Below are positions 54,195-63,189 of a stretch of DNA of 64,000 bases, piece after piece; the stretch's first letter is position 1, and every line of letters begins with the position of its first letter. The translations under genes and the position numbers were made by a program. The stretch is from Cupriavidus sp. D39 (GTDB lineage Bacteria > Pseudomonadota > Gammaproteobacteria > Burkholderiales > Burkholderiaceae), in NCBI RefSeq assembly GCF_026627925.1, contig NZ_JAPNLE010000009.1, positions 372,001-436,000 on the forward strand. The letters are read 5' to 3'. Under the pieces are notes generated by a model. That model had not been told where the DNA came from and ran no database searches. It worked only from the letters and a program-made list of their open reading frames with translations.

Positions 54195-57100
54195 ATGGCG
54201 CGCTGCACAAATTGTGGGTTCGAGAATGCCGTTGGCGCTAATTTTTGTGAGCAGTGCGGCAACCGGCTCCCGCGCCTCTGCGCGCGCTGTGGCCACGAAC
54301 TGAGTCCGACGGCGCGCTTCTGCAGTGCCTGCGGCGAGCCCGTCAGTGAATTGCCGCAACCCTCCGCCGCCGCGCCCGTTCATTACACGCCGCCGCACCT
54401 GGCCGAGCGTATCCGGGCCGAGCAGGCCGCGCTGGAAGCCCGGGGAGAGAACTCTGGCGAACGCAAGACAATCACCGTCCTGTTTGCCGACATGGCGGGC
54501 TCGACCGCCCTGATCCACGACCGGGACCCGGAGGAGGCCGATCACCTGATCACCCCCGTCATCGAGCTGATGATGGAGGCCGTGCACTACTACGAGGGGT
54601 ACGTGGCCAAGTCGTTGGGCGACGGCATTCTCGCGCTGTTCGGCGCGCCTATCGCGCATGAGGACCATACCCAGCGCGCATTGTTCGCGGCGCTTCGCAT
54701 GCAGGAGGCGATGCGCCGGCACGGCGACCGGCTCCGGCTGGAGCAGGGCATCTCGCTGCAGATCCGGGTGGGCGTCCACACGGGCGAGGTGGTCGTGCGC
54801 TCGATCCGCAAGGACGACCTGCACACTGACTATGATCCGGTGGGGCACACGATCCACATTGCCGCGCGGATGGAGACAATGGCCGCGCCCACGTCCATTC
54901 TCGTCAGCGAATCCACCCACAAGCTCGCGGAGGGGTATTTCGAGTTCAAGGCGCTGGGAGACGCCCAGGTCAAAGGCATCCCCAAGCCGCTCGTGGTCTA
55001 TGAGGTGCTGGGTCTCGGGGCGTTGCGCACGCGCCTGCAGGTGGCGGCTCACCGCGGCCTGGCTCGCTTCGTCGGCCGCGAAGCCGAACTGGAGGCGCTG
55101 CACCTGGCGCTGGACCAGTCCGTGGCCGGGCACGGGCAGATCGTCGCGGTGGTGGGGGAGGCCGGCGTCGGCAAGTCGCGGCTGTTCCACGAGTTCAAGG
55201 CGCGCTCGCAGGGCGGAGCCCTGGTGCTGGAGACTTTTTCGGTCTCGCATGGCAAAGCCTTTGCCTATCTGCCCCTGATCGAGCTCCTGAAGAACTACTT
55301 TCAGATCACCGCCCAGGACGACAAGCGGCGATGCCACGAGAAGGTCACGGGCAAGGTCCTCACGCTGGAGCGCAGCCTCGAGGACCTCATGCCCTACCTG
55401 CTCTATCTGCTGGGTATCGGCGAGCCCGGCTCGGCGTTGGCGGACATGGGCGCCGGCCTTCGGCGCGAGCGCACGTTCGAGGCGATCACGTGCCTGCTGA
55501 AGCGAGAAAGCAAGAATCAGCCCATTGAGCTGCTGTTCGAAGACCTGCAATGGCTGGATAGCGAGACAGAAGCCTTTCTCGCCTACCTCGTCGAGCGGGC
55601 GGCGGACGCGCGGATTCTCCTGCTTGTGAACTACCGCGCCGAGTATCAGTCCGCCTGGGTCAGGCAGGACAATTGCACGGAATTGCGGCTCGCCCCGCTC
55701 GGTCCTGCCGAGGCGCAAGGCCTGCTCGGCGTCTTGTTGGGCGATGACCCCGGTCTCGGGCCACTCAAGCAGCTCATCCTGGAAAAGACCGAGGGCAACC
55801 CCTTCTTCATGGAGGAGGTCGTCCAGACCCTCGCCGAGGAAAAGGCGCTGCTCGGTGAGCCCGGCCGGTACCGCATCGAAAAGACCCCGGCCGCGCTGCA
55901 TATTCCGACCACGGTACAGGGCGTGCTCGCGGCGCGCATGGATCGGCTGCCATCCGCGCAGAAGGAACTGCTGCAGACCCTGGCCGTGATCGGCAAGGCA
56001 TTCCCGTTGAGCCTGATCCGGCAGGTCACCGGGCAGCCGGAAGACCGTCTGTATCCGTTGTTGGCCGGTCTGCAGGCCGGAGAGTTTATCTACGGGCAAC
56101 CCGCCTTTCCGGAGGTGGAGTATGCGTTCAGGCACGCGCTGACTCAGGAGGTCGCGGGCAACTCCCTGCTCTCGGAACAGCGCGGCGCATTGCATGAACG
56201 CACGGGGCGGGCCATCGAGGCCCTCTTCCATCAGCAGTTGAAAGACCACTGCAGCGAACTGGCCCATCACTACAGTCACAGCGGCAACATCCCCAAGGCG
56301 GTGGAGTACCTGCATTGCGCCGGGCGTCAGGCCGTTGAGCGTTCGGCGCATCTCGATGCCATCCGCCACTTGAGTACGGCTTTGGAACTGCTCGAGCGCC
56401 TGCCCGACACGCCGGAGCGCGCACACCAGGAGCTTGCATTGCGCGTCACGCTGGGTCCCGCCCTGATTGCCGCGACAGGTTATGCATCGCCGGAGGTGGA
56501 GGCCACCTATACCCGGGCGCTGACCTTGTGCGAACTCGGCGGTAACACCGCTGAGCGCTTCGAGGTGAAGTTGGGAATGCGCGCATTCTATTCGCTGCGT
56601 GCGCAGCACGAGACCGCGTATGCGCTAGGGGAGGCGCTGCTCAGGTTGGCCGAGGACGCGCAAGACACGGCGTTGCTTGGACAGGCGCACATTGGGCTGG
56701 GAGGCACTTCGCTCTTTCTGGGCGAGTTCCACAAGGCGCGGGCGCACCTGGAGCGGGGGCTTGCACACTATGAACCTGAAGGGATTGCCCCTGACGCACT
56801 GTTCGGGCTGGATCATGGGGTCCGTGGCCGCAGCCTCCTGGCATGGGTCTTATGGCTTCTGGGTTTTCCGGCGCAAGCCAGCCAGGCCACCCAGGAGGCA
56901 CTGACGCTGGCCCGGAAGATTTCTCATCCTTTCAGCCTCGCACTCGGACTGGCCTTTGCGGCCGAGCTGCATCAGTGCCGGCGCGACGCACAATTGACCA
57001 GGGAGTGCGCCGAAGCCGCCATCACGCTCTCGACCGAACAAGGGTTTCCCTTCTGGCTCGCATGGGGCACCATCCTGCGGGGCTGGGCGTTGGCCGAGCA

Positions 57101-57605
57101 GGGGAGCCGTGAAGAGGGCATCGTCCAGATCCGCCGTGGCCTGGCCGCCTACCAGGCCACGGGGGCCGAGCTGGGCCGGCCGTATTTCCTGGCCCTGCTG
57201 GCCCAAGTCTATGAGGACGCCGGACAAACCGAGGCCGGACTCGACGTGCTGGCCGACGGGCTGTCCATGGTCGGCAATACGCGGGAACATTACTATGAAG
57301 CGGAACTGCATCGGCTCCAGGGGGAATTGCTTCTCCATCGCCCGGGCGGGTCCGCCGACCCCGAAGCGGCGGAAGCGTGTTTTCATCGGGCCATCGCGAT
57401 CGCCCGGCAGCAAGGCGGGAAGTCGCTTGAGCTGCGCGCGGCGCTGAGCCTCGCCCGGCTATGGGAAAACCAGGACAAGGCGGAAGCCGCGCGGCGAACG
57501 CTGGCCCGGCTTCACGCGTCCTTCACGGAAGGGTTCGACACCGCCGATTGGCAGCAGGCCAAGGCCCTGCTGGATGCCGCGCGACCCTCCGGCCAGCAAG
57601 ACTGA
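54195..57605 (+). CDS. Zinc-ribbon class III nucleotidyl cyclase fused to AAA ATPase and TPR repeats
   Basis: 1136 aa from ATG 54195. Two zinc ribbons (CTNCGFENAVGANFCEQCG at 4-22, CARCGHELSPTARFCSACG at 30-48), then a class III cyclase domain at about 90-270 (TVLFADMAGSTALI with metal Asp, GDGILALFGAP, RVGVHTGEVVV), AAA/STAND ATPase (Walker A VGEAGVGKSRLFHEF near 325, Walker B LLFEDLQWLDSE near 455, EGNPFFMEEVV) and a TPR-like C-terminal half. The layout is that of a cytoplasmic signalling ATPase that may make cAMP or cGMP. It stands alone with no obvious partner. This large gene is unbroken although it has G/C runs. Confidence 0.9.
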   Translation: MARCTNCGFENAVGANFCEQCGNRLPRLCARCGHELSPTARFCSACGEPVSELPQPSAAAPVHYTPPHLAERIRAEQAALEARGENSGERKTITVLFADMAGSTALIHDRDPEEADHLITPVIELMMEAVHYYEGYVAKSLGDGILALFGAPIAHEDHTQRALFAALRMQEAMRRHGDRLRLEQGISLQIRVGVHTGEVVVRSIRKDDLHTDYDPVGHTIHIAARMETMAAPTSILVSESTHKLAEGYFEFKALGDAQVKGIPKPLVVYEVLGLGALRTRLQVAAHRGLARFVGREAELEALHLALDQSVAGHGQIVAVVGEAGVGKSRLFHEFKARSQGGALVLETFSVSHGKAFAYLPLIELLKNYFQITAQDDKRRCHEKVTGKVLTLERSLEDLMPYLLYLLGIGEPGSALADMGAGLRRERTFEAITCLLKRESKNQPIELLFEDLQWLDSETEAFLAYLVERAADARILLLVNYRAEYQSAWVRQDNCTELRLAPLGPAEAQGLLGVLLGDDPGLGPLKQLILEKTEGNPFFMEEVVQTLAEEKALLGEPGRYRIEKTPAALHIPTTVQGVLAARMDRLPSAQKELLQTLAVIGKAFPLSLIRQVTGQPEDRLYPLLAGLQAGEFIYGQPAFPEVEYAFRHALTQEVAGNSLLSEQRGALHERTGRAIEALFHQQLKDHCSELAHHYSHSGNIPKAVEYLHCAGRQAVERSAHLDAIRHLSTALELLERLPDTPERAHQELALRVTLGPALIAATGYASPEVEATYTRALTLCELGGNTAERFEVKLGMRAFYSLRAQHETAYALGEALLRLAEDAQDTALLGQAHIGLGGTSLFLGEFHKARAHLERGLAHYEPEGIAPDALFGLDHGVRGRSLLAWVLWLLGFPAQASQATQEALTLARKISHPFSLALGLAFAAELHQCRRDAQLTRECAEAAITLSTEQGFPFWLAWGTILRGWALAEQGSREEGIVQIRRGLAAYQATGAELGRPYFLALLAQVYEDAGQTEAGLDVLADGLSMVGNTREHYYEAELHRLQGELLLHRPGGSADPEAAEACFHRAIAIARQQGGKSLELRAALSLARLWENQDKAEAARRTLARLHASFTEGFDTADWQQAKALLDAARPSGQQD

Positions 57606-57681
57606 GGAGCACACTGGCCCGCGGGCGCATCCACCGCGGGGGTTCTGAGCCGGCTTTGAGCGCGCCGCCGAAGCACTCAAC

Positions 57682-58854
57682 TCACGCGGCACCTTCAAGC
57701 AGGGCAATGATTTCTTCCGGCCCCTTGAACTTGCGCGGATTGCTGTGGGTCCAGCGGTCCAGCAAGGCGTTGCGGGCAACCAGTTCGAAATCCTTGCGCT
57801 CCACGCCGACCTTGTGCAGGCGGTTCGGCATCTCGAGGGCGTCGATCAGCTCGGCCACCAAGTCCGCGGTTTCACGGCTGGCATCGCCGAGCGCCTCGCT
57901 CAGCAGCTTCTGCTTTTCCTCGGTCACCGGCTTGTTAAAGCGCAGCACGCTCGGCAAGGTCACGCAGGTGCAATGGCCGTGCGGTACATGGAAGGTACCC
58001 GCGAGCACGTGGCCGATGCCGTGGCTGGCACCCATCGGCACCAGCGACCACATGCCCATCTGGGACAGCCACATGCCGGCCTGCGCGTCGGCGCGCGCCT
58101 CCATGTCTCCGGGATCCTTCTTGGTACGCTTGAGCGCATCGGGCAGCGTGCGCAAGGCCTGCAGCGCCGTCCCGTCCACGAAAGGACTGCCATAGGGCGA
58201 ATAGAACGATTCGACCGCATGGTCGACCGCGCGCATGCCGGTGGACAGCCACAGCCCAAGCGGCGTATGCCGGGTCAGCACCGGATCGAACACCACCGTG
58301 CGCGGGATCATGAGCGGGTTGCGGATGCTCTGCTTGAGTTTCTTGACAGGATCGTTGGAGCCGCCGCTTTGGTGGAATTCGCCGCCCGACAAGGTCGTCG
58401 GTACCGCGATCTGCCGGACCTTGGGCCCGCGGAAAACCGGCGCCTCGACCACGCCGGTGACCGGGTCTGTCTTGAGGCGGAACGGCTCGAACTGGTCGAG
58501 CTCGGTGATATTGTGCTCGAGGCACAGCTGCAAGTTCTTGCCCGCGTCCGTGATCGAGCCGCCGCCCACCGTCACGATCAGGTCGGCATCAGCGGCGCGC
58601 GCCACCGCCGCGGCTCGCAGCACGGCGTCGCGAGGGATATGGGCCGGGATGTCGTCGTAGATGGCGGCGAAATTCGCGCCCAGCGCATCGCGCAGCTTGT
58701 TGATCTCGTCGGTCTTGTTGTTGAGCGTGTTGCTTACCAGCAGGAATACCCGCTTGGCGCCGAGCCGCTCCACCTCCTCCAGGACGACGTCGACAAAAGG
58801 CCGACCGAAAAATACGCGCTCCATCGGAGGAATGCTGAATGAACCTTGTCTCAT
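57682..58854 (-). CDS. Iron-containing alcohol dehydrogenase, maleylacetate reductase-like
   Basis: 390 aa from ATG 58854 (MRQGSFSIPPMERVFFGRPF). NAD-binding LIVTVGGGSITDAGKNLQL, AVPTTLSGGEFHQSGGS, and metal-type His residues in RAVDHAVESFYSPYGSP and GASHGIGHVLAGTFHVPHGH. Length and motifs fit Fe-ADH enzymes of the maleylacetate reductase branch, used in resorcinol and chloroaromatic degradation; a general short-chain alcohol dehydrogenase is possible. It lies downstream of the IclR gene on the same strand. Confidence 0.88.
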   Translation of the reverse strand: MRQGSFSIPPMERVFFGRPFVDVVLEEVERLGAKRVFLLVSNTLNNKTDEINKLRDALGANFAAIYDDIPAHIPRDAVLRAAAVARAADADLIVTVGGGSITDAGKNLQLCLEHNITELDQFEPFRLKTDPVTGVVEAPVFRGPKVRQIAVPTTLSGGEFHQSGGSNDPVKKLKQSIRNPLMIPRTVVFDPVLTRHTPLGLWLSTGMRAVDHAVESFYSPYGSPFVDGTALQALRTLPDALKRTKKDPGDMEARADAQAGMWLSQMGMWSLVPMGASHGIGHVLAGTFHVPHGHCTCVTLPSVLRFNKPVTEEKQKLLSEALGDASRETADLVAELIDALEMPNRLHKVGVERKDFELVARNALLDRWTHSNPRKFKGPEEIIALLEGAA

Positions 58855-58983
58855 CGTGATCCTTTCCATCTGGGTTGGCCGGAGAGTCCGGCTGTGCAAC
58901 AACATGGCGCAAGGCCGCCCCCGGCGAGGCGCTATCGCCTTGCCGCGGATTTACAAAGGAGATGCGAAGGGAAGCGTGCCGGG

Positions 58984-59787
58984 CTACGCCGCCAGGACCG
59001 CCGCCTCGACATTGCGAACTACATTGAGCAGGCGCGGGCCCCACTTATCGATGAGATCGCCCGGCGGCAACTGGTAGGAAGGCCCGCAGCAATTGAAACC
59101 CAGCACCGCCGTGCCGTCGGCCGAACGGTATGGCACGCCCACGGCGTTCACGTCCGTTTGCCATTCGCCGACGGACAGGCAAAAGCCCAGTTTCCGGAAT
59201 GATTCCAGGCCGGCCTCGAGCGAGTCCCGGATCTGGCCGAACTCGGACGGCGCGCGCTGCGACAACTCGGACAAAAGCCCCTCCCGCTCGCTCTCGGACA
59301 GCCCGCAGTAATAGGCCCGGCCCATTGCCGAGGTCGCCAGCGGGACGCGCGAACCGATATTGAGGCGGAAGTTCTGGTTGGCCGCGCTCGCTGCGTTCTC
59401 GACATAGAGCATGGTGTGGCGATCGCGCATGCCGATGCCGACCGAAGCGGAGCAGCTGTCGGCCAGCTCCCGCATCAGCGGTCGCGCCAGCTGGCGGACC
59501 CGCATGGCGCCCAGCGCCGAAAAGCCCAGCGACACCACCCGCGCACCCAGGTAGAACTTGGCCTGCGCCTGCGCGTACTCGAGATAGCCATTGGCCAGCA
59601 GCGTGTGGGCAAGCCGGGAAACCGTCGCCTTCGGCAATCCCGTGCGCTCCACCAGGTCCTGGATGCCGAGGAAGCGTTCATTGGAGGGAAAGCAGTCCAG
59701 CAGCATCAATCCGCGCGCGAGCGCCGATACCTGCTCCTTGTCGGTCTCTTCGGTGTCTGGGGTTGTTGTTGCGGTCTTTGTGCTCAC
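58984..59787 (-). CDS. IclR-family transcriptional regulator
   Basis: 267 aa. Winged HTH at about 20-75 (GLMLLDCFPSNERFLGIQDLVERTGLPKATVSRLAHTLL) and an IclR effector-binding domain (GARVVSLGFSALGAMRVRQLARPLM, LATSAMGRAYYCGLSE). PcaR/PobR-like group. Divergent from the nitronate monooxygenase-Bug-NTF2 operon and upstream of the maleylacetate reductase-like gene, so it sits at the control point of both. Confidence 0.93.
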   Translation of the reverse strand: MSTKTATTTPDTEETDKEQVSALARGLMLLDCFPSNERFLGIQDLVERTGLPKATVSRLAHTLLANGYLEYAQAQAKFYLGARVVSLGFSALGAMRVRQLARPLMRELADSCSASVGIGMRDRHTMLYVENAASAANQNFRLNIGSRVPLATSAMGRAYYCGLSESEREGLLSELSQRAPSEFGQIRDSLEAGLESFRKLGFCLSVGEWQTDVNAVGVPYRSADGTAVLGFNCCGPSYQLPPGDLIDKWGPRLLNVVRNVEAAVLAA

Positions 59788-59804
59788 GTTCTCGGTCTTG
59801 TAAA

Positions 59805-59938
59805 TGGAACATGTGTGCCATTATAGTTAGGCGAGACCCTTTTGCAAGGTGCTAATAAAGCACAAAATAACTTTAAAGAAAAGGATTGCCTTTGCGGCAG
59901 CGGATTGACAAAAATAAAGTGAAACTAGTGTTCCATTA
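59805..59938. promoter_or_regulatory. Divergent promoter with repeated GTGTKCCATTA motifs, putative IclR sites
   Basis: GTGTGCCATTA at 59813-59823 and GTGTTCCATTA at 59928-59938 are direct near-copies. TGGAACA (59805-59811) is also the exact reverse complement of TGTTCCA (59929-59935). The region between is AT-rich with TTGACA at 59905. IclR regulators often bind TGGAA/TTCCA-type elements. Confidence 0.5.
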
Positions 59939-59964
59939 CAATACGTAGCCGCGAGAGGTCCACG

Positions 59965-60990
59965 ATGTCCCAGCCGTTCTCCACCCCGATCACCGAAATG
60001 TTCGGTATCCGCCTTCCCATTGTTGCCGGCGGCCTGCAATGGCTGGCGGATGCCAATTACGTCGCCGCAGCCGCCCGTGCCGGGGTCATGGGGTTCATCA
60101 CGGCCGCCAGCCTCCCCGACACTGCCGCGCTGCGCGACGAGATCGCGCGCTGCCAGGACCTGGCTGGCGGACTCCCTTTCGGCGTCAATGTGTCGATGCT
60201 GCCGGCGCCGGCGCCGGGCGAGCGTGTCGAGGAAACCTTCGACGAGGTGGCGCGCTCGGGCGTGCGCTTCGTGGAAACCTCTGGGCGCAACCCCGAGCCC
60301 TATCTGCCGATGCTCCACGCGGCGGGCATCAAGGTATTGCACAAGGCGCCGTCGCTGCGCCACGCGCTCAAGGCCCAGGCGGTCGGCGTCGATGCGGTGT
60401 CGGTCGTGGGGGCGGAATGCGGCGGGCACCCCGGGGTCGACCTGATCGGAAGCATGGTCCAGGGCGCGCTCGCCGGCCGCCAGCTCCGCATTCCGGTCTT
60501 GTTGGGTGGCGGCATCGGACTGGGCGCGCAAGTCATCGCGGCGCTGGCGCTCGGCGTTGGCGGCGTGGTCATCGGCACCCGCTTCCTGGTCGCCGAGGAG
60601 ATCTGGGCCCACCGCGACTACAAGGAAACGCTGCTGCGCCTGCGCGAGACGGATACCGCGCTCATCATGCAAAGCGTGCGCAACACCGTGCGCGCATTGC
60701 ACAACACCTCGACTGACAAGGTGCTGGAGCTCGAACGCACCCACGCCGGGGATTTCGAGATGCTGCGCCCCCATGTGGCGGGACTGCTCGGCCGCAAGGC
60801 CTACGAGACCGGGGACGCGAGCGTGGGTGCACTCTCCCTGGGGCAAGCCGTGACGTTCGCGGATCGCATCGAACCCCTCCACGACATCATTGCCCGCATG
60901 GAGTCCGAGATGTGCGCGGCACTGGACGGGCTCGGCCGGCTCCGGACGCCCGCCATGCGTGCCACGGCGGGCGCCGTGCCCGTCGGCTGA
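59965..60990 (+). CDS. Nitronate monooxygenase (NMO/2-nitropropane dioxygenase family)
   Basis: 341 aa. FMN-binding TIM barrel with IVAGGLQWLADANYVAAAARAGVMGFITAAS at the N-terminus, FGVNVSM, the catalytic-His region VVGAECGGHPGVDLIG and the phosphate-binding VLLGGGIGLGAQVIAALALGVGGVVIGTRFLVAEE. Oxidises alkyl nitronates; some members are enoyl reductases. First gene of an operon with a Bug receptor and an NTF2-like protein, under the divergent IclR. Confidence 0.9.
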   Translation: MSQPFSTPITEMFGIRLPIVAGGLQWLADANYVAAAARAGVMGFITAASLPDTAALRDEIARCQDLAGGLPFGVNVSMLPAPAPGERVEETFDEVARSGVRFVETSGRNPEPYLPMLHAAGIKVLHKAPSLRHALKAQAVGVDAVSVVGAECGGHPGVDLIGSMVQGALAGRQLRIPVLLGGGIGLGAQVIAALALGVGGVVIGTRFLVAEEIWAHRDYKETLLRLRETDTALIMQSVRNTVRALHNTSTDKVLELERTHAGDFEMLRPHVAGLLGRKAYETGDASVGALSLGQAVTFADRIEPLHDIIARMESEMCAALDGLGRLRTPAMRATAGAVPVG

Positions 60991-61050
60991 GATGGCGCTG
61001 CCACCTGACTACCCATTCCATAACGCCCAAGAGGCAAGGAGACAAAAGCC

Positions 61051-62037
61051 ATGAACGTTCCGATCGCAAGGAGGATCCTTTGCATCGCCGCCGCGCTGGC
61101 CGGCGCCAGCCTGGCGCTCGGCCCCGCGCCGGCAGGGGCGGCCTACCCGGAAAAGCCGATCAGGCTGGTTGTGCCGTTCCCGCCCGGCGGCATCACCGAC
61201 GTGCTGGCCCGGAACCTGGCCCATCACGCGCAGCAGGCCATGGGTCAGACCATGATCGTGGACAACCGCGCCGGCGGCAGCGGCGTGATCGGCACGGACG
61301 CGGTGGCGAAGTCGGTGCCCGATGGCTACACGGTGCTGCTGGCGGCGATCGGCCAGGCCGTGGTGAATCCTCACCTTCTCAAGAAACTGCCCTACAATGC
61401 CGCCGACATCAAGCCGGTCTCGCTCATCGCGCAAGGCCCCAATGTGCTCGTGGTGAACGCATCGAGCCCCTACAAGACGCTCGCCGACCTGCTCAACGCT
61501 GCAAAGAAGGCGCCGCAGACCATCACCTTCGGTTCGTACGGCAATGGATCCTCGCCGCACCTCGCCGGGGCCATGCTCAGTGAGCGCACCGGCGCCCAGT
61601 TCACGCACATTCCCTACAAGGGTTCGTCGCCGGCGATGAACGACCTGCTGGGCGGGCAGACCGCCTTCATGTTCGACAGCCTGATCACCTCCCTGTCTTA
61701 TCTCAAGGCCGGCAAGCTGCGCGCGCTGGCCATCACCTCCACCGCGCGCAACCCGCTGATTCCCGATGTGCCGACCTTTGCCGAGGCCGGCGTGGCCAAT
61801 TTCAGCATGGTCTCGTGGTACGGCATCTTCGTGCCCGGCAAGACCCCCACGGATGTCGTTGCCCGGCTGAACATGGAGATCGCTGACTTTGCCAGGACGC
61901 CGGCCATCCGCAAGCAGTTCGCCGACCAGGGTCTGGAACTGGTATCCAGCTCGCCTGCGGACTATGCGAGCTTCCTGGCGGCGGAAGACAGGAAATGGAG
62001 CGCCGTCATCAAGCAGGCCAACATCACTGCGGACTAA
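61051..62037 (+). CDS. Bug-family tripartite tricarboxylate transporter receptor
   Basis: 328 aa. Signal peptide (MNVPIARRILCIAAALAGASLALGPAPAGAA), then YPEKPIRLVVPFPPGGITDVLARNL, MIVDNRAGGSGVIGTDAVAKSVPDGYTVLLA, SYGNGSSPHLAGAML and YKGSSPAMNDLLGGQTAFMFDSL, all standard for Bug proteins. It is 60 bases after the nitronate monooxygenase gene and 24 bases before the NTF2-like gene, with GGCAAGGAG as ribosome site. It probably captures the carboxylate substrate of the pathway. Confidence 0.93.
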   Translation: MNVPIARRILCIAAALAGASLALGPAPAGAAYPEKPIRLVVPFPPGGITDVLARNLAHHAQQAMGQTMIVDNRAGGSGVIGTDAVAKSVPDGYTVLLAAIGQAVVNPHLLKKLPYNAADIKPVSLIAQGPNVLVVNASSPYKTLADLLNAAKKAPQTITFGSYGNGSSPHLAGAMLSERTGAQFTHIPYKGSSPAMNDLLGGQTAFMFDSLITSLSYLKAGKLRALAITSTARNPLIPDVPTFAEAGVANFSMVSWYGIFVPGKTPTDVVARLNMEIADFARTPAIRKQFADQGLELVSSSPADYASFLAAEDRKWSAVIKQANITAD

Positions 62038-62061
62038 CACCTCAACCGGGATACCCAGGCC

Positions 62062-62475
62062 ATGCCCAACCAACTCACCGGAAATACGTCCACGCGCGAA
62101 GAAATCCAGCGCGCCTGCAATGCCGTCCTCGATGCCTTCATGCAGGCGCTGAACGACCACGATGCGGCGGCCATGGACCATTGCATGCACTTTCCCCACA
62201 CCCGGCTGGCCAACGGCGGCACCGTCGTCTACGAGGCGCCCGGCAACAACCCGATGGACCTGTTCCAGCGGCTCGAGCAGGCGGACGGCTGGTCATACAG
62301 CCGCTGGGAATCGCGCGAGGTCGTGCAGTTCAACCCGCGCAAGGCACACGTCCTGCTGAGCTACACGCGCTTGCGCAAGGACCACAGCGTGATTGGCGTC
62401 TATGACTCGATGTACGTCATGACCCTGGAGGACAGCGGCTGGGGCATTCAGGCGCGCTCCAGCTTCGGGCCCTGA
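62062..62475 (+). CDS. NTF2/SnoaL-like small protein
   Basis: 137 aa. The cone-shaped NTF2-like fold is suggested by the helix-rich start (VLDAFMQALNDHDAAAMDHCMHFPHTRLANGG) and alternating strands (WESREVVQFNPRKAHVLLSYTRL, VIGVYDSMYVMTLEDSGWGIQARSSFGP). Such proteins may be isomerases or accessory subunits of ring-hydroxylating systems. Last gene of the IclR-controlled operon; a short gap of 24 bases to the Bug gene. No catalytic residues can be assigned. Confidence 0.75.
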   Translation: MPNQLTGNTSTREEIQRACNAVLDAFMQALNDHDAAAMDHCMHFPHTRLANGGTVVYEAPGNNPMDLFQRLEQADGWSYSRWESREVVQFNPRKAHVLLSYTRLRKDHSVIGVYDSMYVMTLEDSGWGIQARSSFGP

Positions 62476-62553
62476 GCGACCTTTGAATCTCCACGAAGCG
62501 GGTTGCACATCCTGAGGTAGCAGTCGCGTCGGGACGCCATGACTGGGCGCGGT

Positions 62554-62576
62554 GTCCGGGCAAAACTTGCCCGGAC
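62554..62576. terminator. Perfect 10-base hairpin after the NTF2-like gene
   Basis: GTCCGGGCAA, loop AAC, TTGCCCGGAC: a perfect stem, 78 bases after the stop at 62475. No T-tract, so it could be a terminator without U-run or another structure. Confidence 0.4.
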
Positions 62577-62679
62577 GATCGCGCGTCTGACCCCTTAAGA
62601 CCCTTAAGACCCGCGGTCGCTCTCAACGCACGCCTGGCCATCCAAATATTGGAGGGCGCGAACGGCGTCGTGATCTGTC

Positions 62680-63189
62680 ATGAAAACTCTGCTTCGTGTG
62701 CGGCATGCCAGATCGAGTCTTGACGACCCGTCTTTGCCCGATCGGCAGCGTCCGTTGGACGATCGCGGCCGCCATGACGCGTCCAAGATGGGCAAGCGCC
62801 TGACTGATCGCGGGGTGCAGCCCGATCTGCTCGTGTCGAGCCCGGCGTTGCGTGCGCTGACCACGGCACAGCTCATCGCCGACGAGCTTGGCTACAAGCG
62901 CAAGGACATCGTCGTCGATGAACGCCTCTACGCCAGCAGCCCGGACAACTTGCTCGCCGTAATCTGCGCACTCGACGACAGGCTAGACCGCGTGATGCTC
63001 TTCGGCCACAATCCAGAGTTCACCGACCTCGCGCACCGGCTATCGAGCACGATCATAGAGATGCCCACATGCCCACATGCCCACATGCCCACATGCGCCG
63101 TCGCCGAGTTCCGCTTCGACGCAAAAGCGTGGGTGGATGTCGCGGAGATCGGCCCGGCGAAGGTGAGGATGGACGCGCCGAAGAATTAG
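62680..63189 (+). CDS. Histidine phosphatase family protein (SixA-like), with an internal 8-residue insertion
   Basis: 169 aa. Phosphohistidine phosphatase features: MKTLLRVRHARSS (the RHG motif is RHA, as in SixA), RPLDDRGRHDASKMGKRL, LLVSSPALRALTTAQLIADELG and FGHNPEFTDLAHRLSS with the second catalytic His. SixA removes phosphate from HPt histidines in phosphorelays. The segment EMPTCPHAHMPTCAVAEF contains an 8-aa expansion produced by the 8-base repeat at 63061-63092; without it the usual MPTCAVAEF remains. The gene stands alone. Confidence 0.85.
   Translation: MKTLLRVRHARSSLDDPSLPDRQRPLDDRGRHDASKMGKRLTDRGVQPDLLVSSPALRALTTAQLIADELGYKRKDIVVDERLYASSPDNLLAVICALDDRLDRVMLFGHNPEFTDLAHRLSSTIIEMPTCPHAHMPTCAVAEFRFDAKAWVDVAEIGPAKVRMDAPKN
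63061..63092. repeat. Octanucleotide tandem repeat, 4 copies of ATGCCCAC inside the SixA-like gene
   Basis: Four perfect copies followed by ATGCG. Three extra units add 24 bases, that is eight codons, and keep the frame. Gain or loss of one unit would frameshift the phosphatase near its C-terminus. Confidence 0.93.

Noticed and set aside
54162..56609. Minus-strand open frame of 815 codons opposite the cyclase/ATPase gene
   Set aside because: High-GC antisense shadow; no domain can be recognised while the plus strand has cyclase, Walker and TPR features.
59905..59938. Sigma-70 promoter with TTGACA and TACAAT before the nitronate monooxygenase
   Set aside because: Spacing between the two boxes is about 26 bases, too long for a normal promoter.
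62554..62576. Clear rho-independent terminator after the NTF2-like gene
   Set aside because: The stem is perfect but no T-tract follows, so it is listed only with low confidence.
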